Below, piece by piece: positions 42,970 through 52,035 of a stretch of DNA of 64,000 nt (position 1 is the stretch's first letter; the number at the start of each line of letters is the position of its first letter). The stretch spans positions 62,001 through 126,000 of the forward strand of contig DASXVQ010000101.1 in assembly GCA_036504155.1 (NCBI GenBank), given 5' to 3'. The notes below the pieces were generated by a model. The model did no database searches. It was not told the DNA's origin and was given only the letters and a program-made list of their open reading frames with translations. Source of the DNA: JACRCT01 sp036504155 (lineage in GTDB: Bacteria > Myxococcota > Myxococcia > Myxococcales > UBA5297). The translations under genes and the position numbers were made by a program.

Positions 42970-45639
42970 TTACGGGCGGCACATCCCGGAAGGCACCGGG
43001 GACGCCCCAGCGCCGAGGCATTCGAGGAGCACCGCCTCGAGCTCCTCGAGGTCCGGCGGCTTGGCGAGGTGGCGGTCGAACCCCGCCTCTCGAGAGCGCT
43101 GCACGTCCTCGGGCTGCGCGTAGCCGGTCAGGGCGACCAGGAAGGTCGAGGCGACCTGGGCATCCGCGCGAATGGCCCGGGCCACGGCGTACCCGTCGAG
43201 CTCGGGCAGCCCGAGGTCGCACAGGATGAGCGCGGGCTTGAGCCTCCGGGCCCGCTCCACGCCCTCCCGCCCGTCATAGGCCACCGCCACCTGGTGGCCC
43301 GCCAGCTCCAGGACCTCGCGCAGGCTGTCGGCCGAGTCCCTGTTGTCCTCGACGATCAGGACGGTGCAGGGCGGAACGCACCTGCCGCCGAACCTTCCGC
43401 GACCGCTCACGGCGCCCGCCGCCGCCGCCGCGGCCTCCGCCTCCGCCAACGGCAGCCGGAGGGTGAGCTGCGCGCCGCGGCCCGGGCCCGCGCTCGTCGC
43501 TTGGATGTCGCCGCCGTGCAGCTCCACGAGCCCCTTGGTCAGCGCCAGGCCCAGCCCGAGACCGCCGCGGCTGCGGTCGAGCGAGCGGTCCGCCTGGGTG
43601 AACGGCTGGAAGAGCCGCGCCAGCGTCTGCCGGTCGATGCCCACGCCGCTGTCCTGCACCTCGACGACGGCCAGGCCCCGGTCGTCCCGCGAGACGGCGA
43701 CGCCCACCGTCCCGCCGGCGGGCGTGAACTTGGTGGCGTTGTGGACCAGGTTGCCGACGGCTTGCGCGATGCGCGCCGAGTCGACCTCCACCCATATCGG
43801 CACCTCGTGCAGCCGCAGCTCGAGCTGGAGCTGGTGGGAGACGATGGCCGGGCGGCCGTCCTCGACGACCTGCTGGACGAGCTGCACGAGGTCGACGCGC
43901 GAGCGCTGCAGCCGGATCTTGCCGCGGGCTATCCGGGTCACGTCGAGGAGATCGTCGATCAGGCGCGAGAGCATGCCCGTCTGGCGGTCGATGACGGCGG
44001 CGGCCCTGCGCCCGCGCTCGTCGAGGCCGGCGGCGCGGTTGAGGAGGTAGACGCTGTTGCGGATGGGAGTCAGCGGGTTGCGCAGCTCGTGCGAGAGCAC
44101 CGCCAGGAACTCGTCCTTGCGGCGGTCGGCGTCCTCCAGCCGCTCGTTCGCCACCCGCAAGGCGCCCTCGACCCTCTTCAGCTCGGTGATGTCGAGGCCG
44201 TAGGTGCGCACGCCCCCCGCGTCCGGGGTGCGGCCCACTACCTGGTGGAAGACCCGCTCGCCGACGGCCAAGGTGCGCTCGGCAGGCGCGTCGGCAGTCG
44301 CCTTCCTCGAGAGCGCCACGACCGTGTCCCAGTCCGAGAGCCAGGGATGCGCCTTCCCCACTTCGCGGACGTCGGGGAGCTGGCGGAGCGCCGCGGGATT
44401 GGCGTAGGTGACGCGGCCCGACTCGTCGGCCTCGACGATGGGGTTCGGGCTCTGCTCTGGAAAGGAGGCCAGGTAGGCGAGGCGCCCCTGCGCCGCCTTG
44501 CGCTCGCCGATGTCCTGCACGGTCCCGACCGAGTACAGGTACCTCCCCAGGCCGTCGCGGATGGCGGACAGGGTGACGTGGACCCACAGCAACGAGCCGT
44601 CCCGTCGCAGGTACCGCTTCTCGTAGTCCAGGCGCTCGCGCGTCCCCCGGGCCAGCTCCGCGTTCAGCCGGCGGCTGAGCTCCCGGTCCTCGGGCGCGGT
44701 CAGGTCGTCGACGGCGCTCTTCCCGATCAGCTCGTGCCGCTGGTAGCCGAGCATCTGGCAGAGGCGCGGATTGACGATGGCGAAGCGATCGAGCCCGTCG
44801 GTCTCGAGGATCCCCAGGGCGGCGTTCTCGAAGATCGCCCGCAGCCGCTCCTCGCTGCCGCGCAGCGCCGCCTCCAGGCGCGTGCGCTCGGTGATGTCCC
44901 GGTTGGACTCGAGGACGCGCACCACCCCGTCCCGGCCGCGCAGCACCTGGAGCCTCGACCACACCCGGACCCTCCGACCGTCCTTGGTCGTGTGCTCCAG
45001 CTCGCCCTCCCAGCGAGTCTGGCGTTCGAGCTCGGCCTGCAACTGGGGCCAGGGCAGCGGGAGGCGGGCCTGGAGGAGCCGGTGGGAGCTGCGCCCGATG
45101 GCCTCGGCCTCGGCGAACCCGTAGAGGGCCTCGGCTCCGAAGTTCCAGCTCTCGATGTTGCCCCCGAGCTGCCAGACGAGGATCGCGTCCTGCGACAGGT
45201 CGACCAAGCGGACCTGCTGGCTCGCGACCTCGGCGGCGCTCGCGCTTCGGAGCGTGGCGCCTCGGAAGGCGGAGCAGAGCAGGGACACGGCGGACGCGCT
45301 CACGAGAAAGAGGAGCATCGCGGTGAAGCCCGGCCCCGAGGTCTCCCAGGTCCCGAAGGGGCCGACGAACGCGTAGTTCGCCAGCGCCGCGGACAGCGCC
45401 ACCGCAATCAAGCCGGGGATCCGGCCGCCGAGGCAGGCCGTCAGCGCCACGCTGAAGAAGAAGAAGACGAAGGGGGCGATCCCAGGTTGCGGCAACAGGG
45501 TCCACTGGACCCAGAAGGCCATCCCCGTGGCGATGGGCGCGCAGGAATAGCGGACGATCGTCGGGAGCCGCAGCAGCCGATTCACGACTTGCCAGTAGCG
45601 CCTACGGCCAGTTCCTGGTTGGCGCACTAGATCATCCAC
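42970..45639 (-). CDS. Hybrid histidine kinase (DUF4118, PAS, HisKA, HATPase, receiver)
   Basis: An 889-residue sensor kinase. The N-terminus has about four membrane helices resembling the KdpD-type DUF4118 region (about 30-125). Three PAS-like domains follow (about 143-255, 262-380 and 385-490), the HisKA helix with SHELRNP (His517), an ATPase domain with the N, G1 and G2 boxes (NLVHNATKF, DSGVGI, GGLGLGLAL), and a C-terminal receiver with phosphoacceptor Asp808. Phosphate can pass from His517 to Asp808. A GTG start has GGAG nine bases upstream. The signal is unknown. Confidence 0.88.
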   Translation of the reverse strand: MDDLVRQPGTGRRRYWQVVNRLLRLPTIVRYSCAPIATGMAFWVQWTLLPQPGIAPFVFFFFSVALTACLGGRIPGLIAVALSAALANYAFVGPFGTWETSGPGFTAMLLFLVSASAVSLLCSAFRGATLRSASAAEVASQQVRLVDLSQDAILVWQLGGNIESWNFGAEALYGFAEAEAIGRSSHRLLQARLPLPWPQLQAELERQTRWEGELEHTTKDGRRVRVWSRLQVLRGRDGVVRVLESNRDITERTRLEAALRGSEERLRAIFENAALGILETDGLDRFAIVNPRLCQMLGYQRHELIGKSAVDDLTAPEDRELSRRLNAELARGTRERLDYEKRYLRRDGSLLWVHVTLSAIRDGLGRYLYSVGTVQDIGERKAAQGRLAYLASFPEQSPNPIVEADESGRVTYANPAALRQLPDVREVGKAHPWLSDWDTVVALSRKATADAPAERTLAVGERVFHQVVGRTPDAGGVRTYGLDITELKRVEGALRVANERLEDADRRKDEFLAVLSHELRNPLTPIRNSVYLLNRAAGLDERGRRAAAVIDRQTGMLSRLIDDLLDVTRIARGKIRLQRSRVDLVQLVQQVVEDGRPAIVSHQLQLELRLHEVPIWVEVDSARIAQAVGNLVHNATKFTPAGGTVGVAVSRDDRGLAVVEVQDSGVGIDRQTLARLFQPFTQADRSLDRSRGGLGLGLALTKGLVELHGGDIQATSAGPGRGAQLTLRLPLAEAEAAAAAAGAVSGRGRFGGRCVPPCTVLIVEDNRDSADSLREVLELAGHQVAVAYDGREGVERARRLKPALILCDLGLPELDGYAVARAIRADAQVASTFLVALTGYAQPEDVQRSREAGFDRHLAKPPDLEELEAVLLECLGAGASPVPSGMCRP

Positions 45640-45816
45640 ACGTTGCTCCGGCCCGGCCCGCTACCACCTGCAACCTGGCGCGAGACCCGAACCTTCCAGC
45701 GACGGCGACTGCCCGTCTGGTGTCCGGAGACGGAGCAGGCACTCCTCGTCGCCCTGAGCTGTTCAGGCTTGGCCGTGCTTCCACCGACCGAACCGGCTTG
45801 CCGACGGGCCCGTCAC

Positions 45817-45852
45817 GGGCTGCGAGGGCTGCGAGGGCTGCGAGGGCTGCGA
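45817..45852. repeat. Four exact tandem copies of a 9-bp unit
   Basis: GGGCTGCGA is repeated four times without change, just downstream of the broken gene at 45875-46276. It is a simple tandem repeat, likely from slippage. No function is suggested. Confidence 0.7.
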
Positions 45853-45874
45853 TTGGATGATCGCGGCGGATCGC

Positions 45875-46276
45875 TCACGGATCTCCGAAGTGCTCTTCCG
45901 CGCAGACGGGGCAGCTGCCGTGCGAGACGTCGAGGCGCTCGTTGGCGACGCTTGCCGCCCCGCCGCTCTTCCAGTTGCCTTCCTTGTCGCGGACCCTTCG
46001 GCCCCAAGCGCAGACAGGAACCAGCTCCGAGCGCTCCCCGCCGGCTGGCGCCGACCAGCCAGCGGAGCCGCGGACCAGGGAGCCGCCTCAACGAAACGAA
46101 TCTTGCGTGGTGGGTGTCGACGGAGCTGGGTCGAGGCCCCCGAGTCCTGGCGTGCGCTCCCGACTCCGTGGCGGCTCGATCGGCCGTGGAGGGGCCGGTC
46201 TCTTGCCGGGGCCAGAGTGCGGATCCGCGTCTGGTGGCAGGCGGTCAGGCAGGGGAAGGTTCAGTTCGTTGGTCAT
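45875..46276 (-). pseudogene. Broken small gene with a degenerate CxxC signalling tail
   Basis: In one frame of 134 codons, an ATG with GGAGA eight bases upstream begins MTNELNLPLPDRL, an in-frame TGA occurs at 46088-46090, and the same frame then continues without another stop to a TGA at 45875-45877. The second half holds ELVPVCAWGRRVRDKEGNW and VSHGSCPVCAEEHFG. That closely follows the C-terminal motif found on many receiver and PAS proteins (ICAWCKKIRDD...W...SHGICPEC). The second Cys of the first pair is Gly here. No start codon lies after the internal stop, so a pseudogene is most likely. The rest of 45640-46558 shows no gene. Confidence 0.55.
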
Positions 46277-46558
46277 TCTCGATTCTCCGAAGGCAAGTTG
46301 CGCACGCGCGATACCGCATGGGCACCGACCCGCGTTGCGCCCATCCTTCCCGCTGCTCTCCCGCCAGCCGTCCGTCCGCCCTTTTCCCGGGAATCCCCGG
46401 TCGTCCGCAGGCCAGCCGCGCGCACGCTCCCGCGCCGTCGCGTGGATTCTCGGACCGGCTCGCTCCTCACTACTGGGAAGCGCCACGCTCGTTTCGTGCC
46501 GGCAGTCGCCCACCTGCGGCGCCTGGCCGTCAGGCGACCTGAATCCCGAACCCGGGTC

Positions 46559-46915
46559 CTACGGCTCGTCCCGAAGCCGCTGAATCACCTCGTCGGCGGC
46601 GGGCTTCTCGAAGGCCGCATCGATTCCCGGCCGACCAACGAGGTCCTCGATCGAGCAGCGCCCGGTCAGAATGGCCGCGAAGCGGATGGACGGGTGGATC
46701 CTGCGCCAGGCCGCGAGGAGAGTCGCACCATTGGGCTCGTCCGCTCCGAGCACGTAGTCGGCGACGACGTGCGTGACGGGATGCTCGTCCAGAATCTCGG
46801 ATGCCGCTTCGCCGGAGGTGGCCGTGTGGACCTCGTCGAAGCTTCGCTTGAGGACCAGGCGCAGCAGGTCGGTGATCCGAGGCTCGTCGTCGACCAGCAG
46901 CAGGATGCGGGTCAT
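46559..46915 (-). CDS. Single-domain response regulator
   Basis: A 118-residue receiver domain with no output domain. Acidic residues VDDEP near residue 9, phosphoacceptor Asp in VVADYVLG (about 52), Thr in AILTGR and Lys in FEKPA are all present. The VGRPGIDAAFEKP end is normal for the fold. GAGGGG before the ATG fixes the start over an upstream extension. It is transcribed in the same direction as the hybrid kinase at 42970-45639 but is separated from it by the broken gene, so pairing is only possible. Confidence 0.85.
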   Translation of the reverse strand: MTRILLLVDDEPRITDLLRLVLKRSFDEVHTATSGEAASEILDEHPVTHVVADYVLGADEPNGATLLAAWRRIHPSIRFAAILTGRCSIEDLVGRPGIDAAFEKPAADEVIQRLRDEP

Positions 46916-47100
46916 GGCTTCCCCCTCGAGGAGCGGCTCGAGGGGAACGTGCTTGGTTGCGGCCGCTAGGACGGTTGGTGCATGCAGACAGTACCAGGAT
47001 TGGGCCGGGGCGCGCAGGTGGGACCTGAAGACGAGGGCCACCGCCGTTGCGCTTCCGTCCCGTCACGAGGCCCGCCCCGCTCATGGGCAGGCCCCTGCCG

Positions 47101-47841
47101 CTAGCCCGGCACGGCAAGCTTCCCGGCCACGCGCTTGAGCTTGCTCGCGGAGCGCTTCTTCATCTCCTCGATCTGCTTCTGGAAGCCTTCGAGCAGGCCG
47201 AGCAGCTTCTCCGCCTGCGCGGTGAACTCCTCGGCGGCGTCGCCGTCGATTCCCACCTGCACGAGGACGGGGGCCAGCGCGGTGCTCGGGGCGTTGAGCG
47301 CGGCGATCTCGCCCATCGCCTTGCGGACCCGGGTCAGCGCCTTGTCGGGCGACACCGAGCCGGGGCTCGCCTGGACCGGGCGCGCAGGCTTCTTCTTTCC
47401 GGCCTCCTCGCCCAGGCGGGCGACCGACCAGCGCTCCTTCTGGGCCCGATCGAGGAGCTCGCGCTGCTTCTCGGCCGGCATCCCGATGACCACCTCGTAG
47501 TGGCTCACCCGCAGGAAGCGCCAAGCGCGGAAGTCGTTGTGCGCCTTGGCCATCAGCGAGACCTCGATGGCTCGGCGCAGCCTCGTCTCGCTCCAGCCCG
47601 CATCGGACATTCCCGCCTGGGCGGCGAGGGCGTTGAGCGAGTTGGGCTTGTCGGGGTCCTTGGAGCGGAAGGCGTCCTCAGAGGCGCGGAAGAGCTGGCT
47701 GAAGAGATAGAGCCCGATGTTGATGGTGCTGCGGACCTCGCCGGCGGCGCTCTCGCGCAGCACGTAATCGGCGAGGCTGCGAAGCTGCTCCTGGCTGACT
47801 GCAGGGATCTTCGTCGCGGGCGTCGTGGTCTTCTTCGGCAT
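47101..47841 (-). CDS. Putative DNA-binding protein (HTH-like, coiled-coil tail)
   Basis: A 246-residue basic protein with AGGGGGAG six bases before its ATG. Residues about 68-145 contain ALAAQAGMSDAGWSETRLRRAIEVSLMA and LRVSHYEVVIGMPAEKQRELLDRAQKERWSVARL. The latter resembles the helical segment found in YhcG/DUF1016-type N-termini and ParB-like HTH regions. The middle is a Lys/Pro linker and the last 50 residues are a coiled coil (LLGLLEGFQKQIEEMKKRS). Four regularly spaced palindromes lie upstream of its start, which suggests autoregulation or a centromere-like array. Function is inferred. Confidence 0.6.
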   Translation of the reverse strand: MPKKTTTPATKIPAVSQEQLRSLADYVLRESAAGEVRSTINIGLYLFSQLFRASEDAFRSKDPDKPNSLNALAAQAGMSDAGWSETRLRRAIEVSLMAKAHNDFRAWRFLRVSHYEVVIGMPAEKQRELLDRAQKERWSVARLGEEAGKKKPARPVQASPGSVSPDKALTRVRKAMGEIAALNAPSTALAPVLVQVGIDGDAAEEFTAQAEKLLGLLEGFQKQIEEMKKRSASKLKRVAGKLAVPG

Positions 47842-47970
47842 GTCGCTCCCCCTGTGGCGATGGGGCTCGTCCCGTGCCTTGCGGCGGGGCGGGCCTCGGT
47901 GAGTAGTTCTCTCATACCTGGAGTACGGGCTCCGCATCAAGGCCCGGGTCGGCTCCAGCGGGCCGCCAAC

Positions 47971-48233
47971 ATCGGCCACGTGGCCGATGTTCATGCCGTG
48001 GCACCAGTAGGCGCCGCGGGAGTCGAGGGCAGCGACGCTCGAGGGAAGGCAACTTCGGCCACGTGGCCGATGTTCAGCCGTGGCACCAGTTGGCGTCGAG
48101 GGAGGCGAGGGCTGCGACGCCCGAGGGAAGGCAACTTCGGCCACGTGGCCGATGTTCAGCCGTGGCACCAGTTGGCGCCGCGGGAGGCGAGGGCTGCGAC
48201 GCCCGAGGGAAGGCCACATCGGCCACGTGGCCG
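47971..48233. promoter_or_regulatory. Array of four palindromes in 82-83 bp direct repeats
   Basis: CGGCCACGTGGCCG occurs four times: within an 18-bp perfect palindrome at 47971-47988, as 16-bp palindromes at 48055-48070 and 48137-48152, and as the 14-bp core at 48220-48233. Centres are 83, 82 and 82 bp apart. The DNA between them is also repeated (GCCGTGGCACCAG and GCGACGCCCGAGGGAAGGC in each unit). The array fills the gap between the putative DNA-binding protein gene and the divergent GNAT gene. It fits a set of operators or iterons. The remainder of 47842-48308 shows nothing else. Confidence 0.75.
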
Positions 48234-48308
48234 GAGTCCTCGATTCGTGGAATGTAGAGACTGGTGTCCAGCGAGGCCGCCTGGCGCCCGCCAAAGGAGC
48301 GCGCGGAG

Positions 48309-49010
48309 ATGCACGATCTGGATCGGCCCGTCTGGGCGTCGCTGACCACCCACCACGCTTCGCGGTCCGAGGGCGACGAGCGCGCCCGGCGGTTCGTGCG
48401 CGACGTCAACGTCTTCGCCTCGGCGCGCGACGACGCGGCCGATGCCCAGGAAGCGCTCGCGGCGCTGGTACGCCCCGGCGAACACGTCTATGTCCTGCAG
48501 GTCCCCGCCATCGAGATACCGCCGGGCCTGCGCGCGACGAAGACCGGCACGGGCCTGCAGATGGTCGCGACGCGACCGCTGGCCGCCGAGCACGACGCCG
48601 AGATCGAGCTGCTGACCGACGCCGACGCACCCGAGATGCTGGCGCTCGCCCTGCTCACCGAGCCCGGCCCCTTCCTCACGCACACGCACCACATGGGCCG
48701 CTTCATCGGTGTCCGACGCAAGGGCGGGCTGGCCGCCATGGCGGGCGAGCGCATGCGCTTCCCTGGCCACACCGAGGTCAGCGGCGTGTGCACGCACCCG
48801 GACTTCCGCGGGCAGGGCTTGGCGCGCCGCCTGTCGGCAGCCGTCGCCGCGAACATCCAGCAGCGCGGCGACCGCCCGTTCCTGCACGTCTGGGCGACCA
48901 ACGCACCCGCGATCGCGATCTATCGCGACCTCGGCTTCGACGTTCGTGCGGAGGTCAAGGTGGCGGTGCTGGAGCGCGACAGCGAGCCGGCGCCGCAAGC
49001 GACGACGTAG
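48309..49010 (+). CDS. GNAT family N-acetyltransferase (FR47-like)
   Basis: A 233-residue protein. The first 110 residues are a poorly conserved N-terminal domain (LDRPVWASLTTHHAS). The C-terminal half is a GNAT fold with acetyl-CoA motif CTHPDFRGQGLARRL (about 162-176) and NAPAIAIYRDLGFD (about 199-212), as in FR47-type enzymes. AAGGAG lies about ten bases before the ATG. It is divergent from the DNA-binding protein gene across the palindrome array, so the two may be co-regulated. Substrate unknown. Confidence 0.85.
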   Translation: MHDLDRPVWASLTTHHASRSEGDERARRFVRDVNVFASARDDAADAQEALAALVRPGEHVYVLQVPAIEIPPGLRATKTGTGLQMVATRPLAAEHDAEIELLTDADAPEMLALALLTEPGPFLTHTHHMGRFIGVRRKGGLAAMAGERMRFPGHTEVSGVCTHPDFRGQGLARRLSAAVAANIQQRGDRPFLHVWATNAPAIAIYRDLGFDVRAEVKVAVLERDSEPAPQATT

Positions 49011-49078
49011 CCCGCCGCGAGCCCGGAGGGACGCAGCGCGTGCGGAGGCCGGGCTTCACCCCTGTATATTCGGCGCCG

Positions 49079-49999
49079 ATGCGCAGAGTCTTCGCAGTGG
49101 CCTTGGCGGCCCAGTCGGCGATGCTCGCCCTGCTCGCCCTCGGTGCGGCGTCTTTCGCACTGCCCGGGGTCGCGCGGTTGCCGCAGTTCATCACCGCAAG
49201 CGCCCTGGCGTTGGGCCTCATCAGCGTCATGCCCATCCAGACGCGGGCCTGGGGCGTCGCCCAGGCCTACGGCTGGCTCGCCGCGCGGCCGATCATCCGT
49301 CGGGGAATCGGCTCGCACCGGCCCTTCCAGTTCGCCGCGGCCATCTTGGCGCTGCTCGTCGTCTCGCTCGAGCGCCTCCCGGGGTGGCTTTCGCTGGCGG
49401 TGCCGCGCGTGCTCGCGCAGTTCTCGGCCGACCTCGGCCACGAGGGCCTGCCCAAGACCCTCGTGGTCTGGACGGTCGCCGGGCTCATCGGTCTCGGCAT
49501 CTTCCTGATCGTGGTGGGCTTCGCCGTCGTGGTGGTCGTGTCGGCGTTCTCGTCGAGCGCAATTGATCGCCGGGGCGCCGCAAGCCTCGCCGTGCTCTGG
49601 AACGTGCTCGCCACCGGCGTGCTGGTCGCGGCGCAGGTGCCGGACATCTTCTCCGGGCACGGTTCGGGACCGGGGGATTGGTTCTGGTGGGTCAGCCTCG
49701 TGTTCGCGCTGGAGATCGCCCGGCGAGTCCTCCTCCTGAGCCTGCTCTTCGCGTACGAGAAGCTGGAAATCGCGCTCGAAGGGCCGCTCGCCGAGAAGGT
49801 GCTCGACGTGCGCATCCGTCCCGCCGCGACCGCCGCGGGCCTCGCCGTGCTCTGCCTCGCATTCCTGGCGATCGAGCGCCCCCTGGGCGTGGTGGGCGCC
49901 TTGTCGGCCGTCGTGGTCGCCTCCGAACTGATGGCGCTGGCGCTGGAGAGGCTTGCCCCGCGGGCCCCGGTCATGGCTTCGGACGGCGCGAGCCGCTGA
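49079..49999 (+). CDS. Polytopic membrane protein
   Basis: A 306-residue protein with about seven hydrophobic segments (for example ALAAQSAMLALLALGAASFAL, LVVWTVAGLIGLGIFLIVVGFAVVVVV, AATAAGLAVLCLAFLAI). Soluble loops are short and Arg-rich. No transporter or enzyme motif is recognised. It starts 68 bases after the GNAT gene in the same direction and could be in its operon. The start ATG begins a plausible signal-anchor; a ribosome site is weak. Confidence 0.7.
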   Translation: MRRVFAVALAAQSAMLALLALGAASFALPGVARLPQFITASALALGLISVMPIQTRAWGVAQAYGWLAARPIIRRGIGSHRPFQFAAAILALLVVSLERLPGWLSLAVPRVLAQFSADLGHEGLPKTLVVWTVAGLIGLGIFLIVVGFAVVVVVSAFSSSAIDRRGAASLAVLWNVLATGVLVAAQVPDIFSGHGSGPGDWFWWVSLVFALEIARRVLLLSLLFAYEKLEIALEGPLAEKVLDVRIRPAATAAGLAVLCLAFLAIERPLGVVGALSAVVVASELMALALERLAPRAPVMASDGASR

Positions 50000-50106
50000 G
50001 CCCTGGCCGGCGGCAAGCGCGCCGATTACGGAGAGCACTCGTCGAGTCTTGGGCCGCGCGCCTCACCTCGCGCTTCGGGGCGGGCTTCACGCCTTCGAGC
50101 ATCAAA

Positions 50107-51198
50107 TCAAGAGGAGGCGCCCGAGTGAGACGCAGACTTCATCCTCGGTCGGACGGCCCACCGTTCCTGCAGCCGCTTCCACGCCGCCCGGATCTGCCCA
50201 TCCTTCATCTGCGAACGCTTCCGTTCGCTCCAGCCCTGCACCTTGGCGACGACATCGTCCGGGTCGTCGGGCTTGGCCTCGTGAGCCATCACCCAGTGCA
50301 CCGTGGCGAGCAGTTCCATCCCCAGCGGCGTCTCGAAGCCCTCGATCAGCGCGGCCACTCGCTCGAGCCGACGATGGGACTCGGGATGCTTGGCGAGGAA
50401 CGCGCGAGCTTCCTCCAGCGAGTTCGGGAGCAGCTCGAGCGGCGTCTCGGGGCTGTTCCGGCCGTCTCCGATGCCACGCGTGTAGTGCCCTTCGATGTTG
50501 CGCAGCGCCTTGCGGAGGTCGTCGGCATACGGGCCGTAGAAGTGCGGGCGGAACTGGAGACGCAGCGCTTGACCCGCCTCCTGCAGGAAGTAGGCGAGCT
50601 TCTGCACCTCGAGGAGCGAGAGCCGGTAGTCGTAGCCCGTCTCGAGGTACTGCCCCATGGCCGCGATGACGGCCGCACGCCCCTCCGTCATCTCCGGCTT
50701 GGCGCGTCGGTCGATGATCTGGCTTGCCCCAGGGGCGCCGCCCGGCTCGAACAGCACGACCCGTACGTCGGCGAGTGGCTCGAAGGCCCGGAGGATCAGC
50801 GGCTTCACGTCCGTCCAGTCGAGACCGCCGTTGCCGCACCCGAGCGGCGGTATGGCGATCGAGCGAATGCCGAGTTGGCGCACCTGCGTGACGAGGTCCT
50901 TCAAGCCGTCGCGCACGTACTCGAGCTTCGAAGGGTTCCTCCAGTGCTTCTTGGTGGGGAAGTTGATGATGAAGCGGGGGGAGGCGATGCGGCGGACGAC
51001 GTGCATCCGGCCGGGAACGACCTCGCCCGCCTTGCAGGCGCGCTCGTAGGAGCTGAAGTTGTCCGGGAAGGCCTTCTTGAACTGCAGGGCGATGCCCTTG
51101 CCCATGACGCCTTCGGCGTTCACGGTGTTGACGAGGGCGTCGACTTCCGCCTCGAGAAGGTTGCCCTGGCCGCGCTCGATTCCCATGCTCGCCTTCAT
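50107..51198 (-). CDS. darG: DarG-like macrodomain antitoxin
   Basis: A 363-residue protein. Residues about 6-160 are a macrodomain: GIERGQGNLLEAEVDALVNTVNAEGVMGKGIALQFKKAFP carries the ADP-ribose loop, and PPLGCGNGGLDW the second loop. Residues about 165-345 form the C-terminal domain seen in DarG antitoxins (AVIAAMGQYLETGYDYRLSLLEVQKLAYFLQEAG). DarG removes ADP-ribose from thymidine in DNA and also binds DarT. Its ATG overlaps the DarT stop by one base (TGATG); a second ATG four codons later has a better ribosome site. Confidence 0.9.
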   Translation of the reverse strand: MKASMGIERGQGNLLEAEVDALVNTVNAEGVMGKGIALQFKKAFPDNFSSYERACKAGEVVPGRMHVVRRIASPRFIINFPTKKHWRNPSKLEYVRDGLKDLVTQVRQLGIRSIAIPPLGCGNGGLDWTDVKPLILRAFEPLADVRVVLFEPGGAPGASQIIDRRAKPEMTEGRAAVIAAMGQYLETGYDYRLSLLEVQKLAYFLQEAGQALRLQFRPHFYGPYADDLRKALRNIEGHYTRGIGDGRNSPETPLELLPNSLEEARAFLAKHPESHRRLERVAALIEGFETPLGMELLATVHWVMAHEAKPDDPDDVVAKVQGWSERKRSQMKDGQIRAAWKRLQERWAVRPRMKSASHSGASS

Positions 51199-51827
51199 CA
51201 GTAGTACCAGCCGGGGCGGATCGCCACCGTGGGCCGGTGGGCAGCTCCCTGAAGGAGTGCGGCCACTCTCCCAGCCATGGCGGACGTGCTGACGCCGACC
51301 TCGTAGACCGCCAGCCAGGGGAAGAAGTCTCGCACCAGGAACTCGGCCTGCCGCTCCTCCTTTACGTCGGCCCAGTAATGCAGGCCCATGACGTCCCAGC
51401 GCACCTCGTCGAGGTGGGCTAGGTCGTCGAAGTGGAGCGCGTGGCCCAGCTCGGCGTGCCGATCGGTGAAGGCCCAGGGACGACCGAGCGCCACGGCGCG
51501 CGAGACGGAGCTGACGAGGTGGACGACGTCCTCCTGGCCGCCGGGGTAGTCCTGGTGGCCCTGGTGGATGGCGTAGAGCATCACGGACCGGGGGCAGAAG
51601 TTGAACGGGACGTAGTCGCCGAGCTTGCCGTCGGCCCGGGTCATCACGGGCCGGGTCAGGCGCCGCATCTTGATGTGCAGGTGGGCGATGTTCTTGGTCT
51701 GGAGCTTCTTGGCGATGCGCTGCGCGTCGCACCACAGGCCACCCTGCCTCAGGATCTCGGGCAGGTTGTCGATGTGCGTGATGTGGAAGATGGGCGGGTC
51801 GGCAGGGATGGCGGACTTGGCGCTCAT
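51198..51827 (-). CDS. darT: DarT-like DNA ADP-ribosyltransferase toxin
   Basis: A 209-residue DUF4433/DarT protein, which transfers ADP-ribose from NAD+ to thymidine in single-stranded DNA. Visible are HITHIDNLPEIL (about 15-26), the NAD-binding FNFCPRSVMLYAI (about 75-87), and RQAEFLV with the expected catalytic Glu162. Toxin precedes antitoxin, the common darTG order. The gene has a 208-bp gap upstream that should hold the operon promoter. Such systems protect against phage by blocking DNA replication. Confidence 0.9.
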   Translation of the reverse strand: MSAKSAIPADPPIFHITHIDNLPEILRQGGLWCDAQRIAKKLQTKNIAHLHIKMRRLTRPVMTRADGKLGDYVPFNFCPRSVMLYAIHQGHQDYPGGQEDVVHLVSSVSRAVALGRPWAFTDRHAELGHALHFDDLAHLDEVRWDVMGLHYWADVKEERQAEFLVRDFFPWLAVYEVGVSTSAMAGRVAALLQGAAHRPTVAIRPGWYY

Positions 51828-52035
51828 CGTCGTGTCTCGCTCCGGTGCCCGGCTTCAGCATCGCAGCCCGAAATGGCCTTGGGTCCCAGCCCTCGAGCGC
51901 GTCGGTACCCGAGCGAGCCGGAAGAGATATCACGCAGGAACGCTTGTCCAGACGCCGCCGGAGACGGACCTCGAGGCCTTCGGCCTTGCCCCTCGTTTGA
52001 TGGTTCGGTGACGATGACCAGGCAAGAGGGTCCGG

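Noticed and set aside
45643..46542. Possible 299-residue gene on the plus strand
   Set aside because: The translation is Arg/Pro-rich without motif, and the minus strand holds a recognisable broken gene in the same place.
47971..48070. parS sites
   Set aside because: The core CGGCCACGTGGCCG shares only the central CACGTG with the usual parS (TGTTTCACGTGAAACA), and no parA gene is in the window.
47971..48233. CRISPR-like array
   Set aside because: Repeats are spaced 82-83 bp and the DNA between them is itself repeated, not unique. The repeat is a perfect palindrome and no cas gene is nearby.
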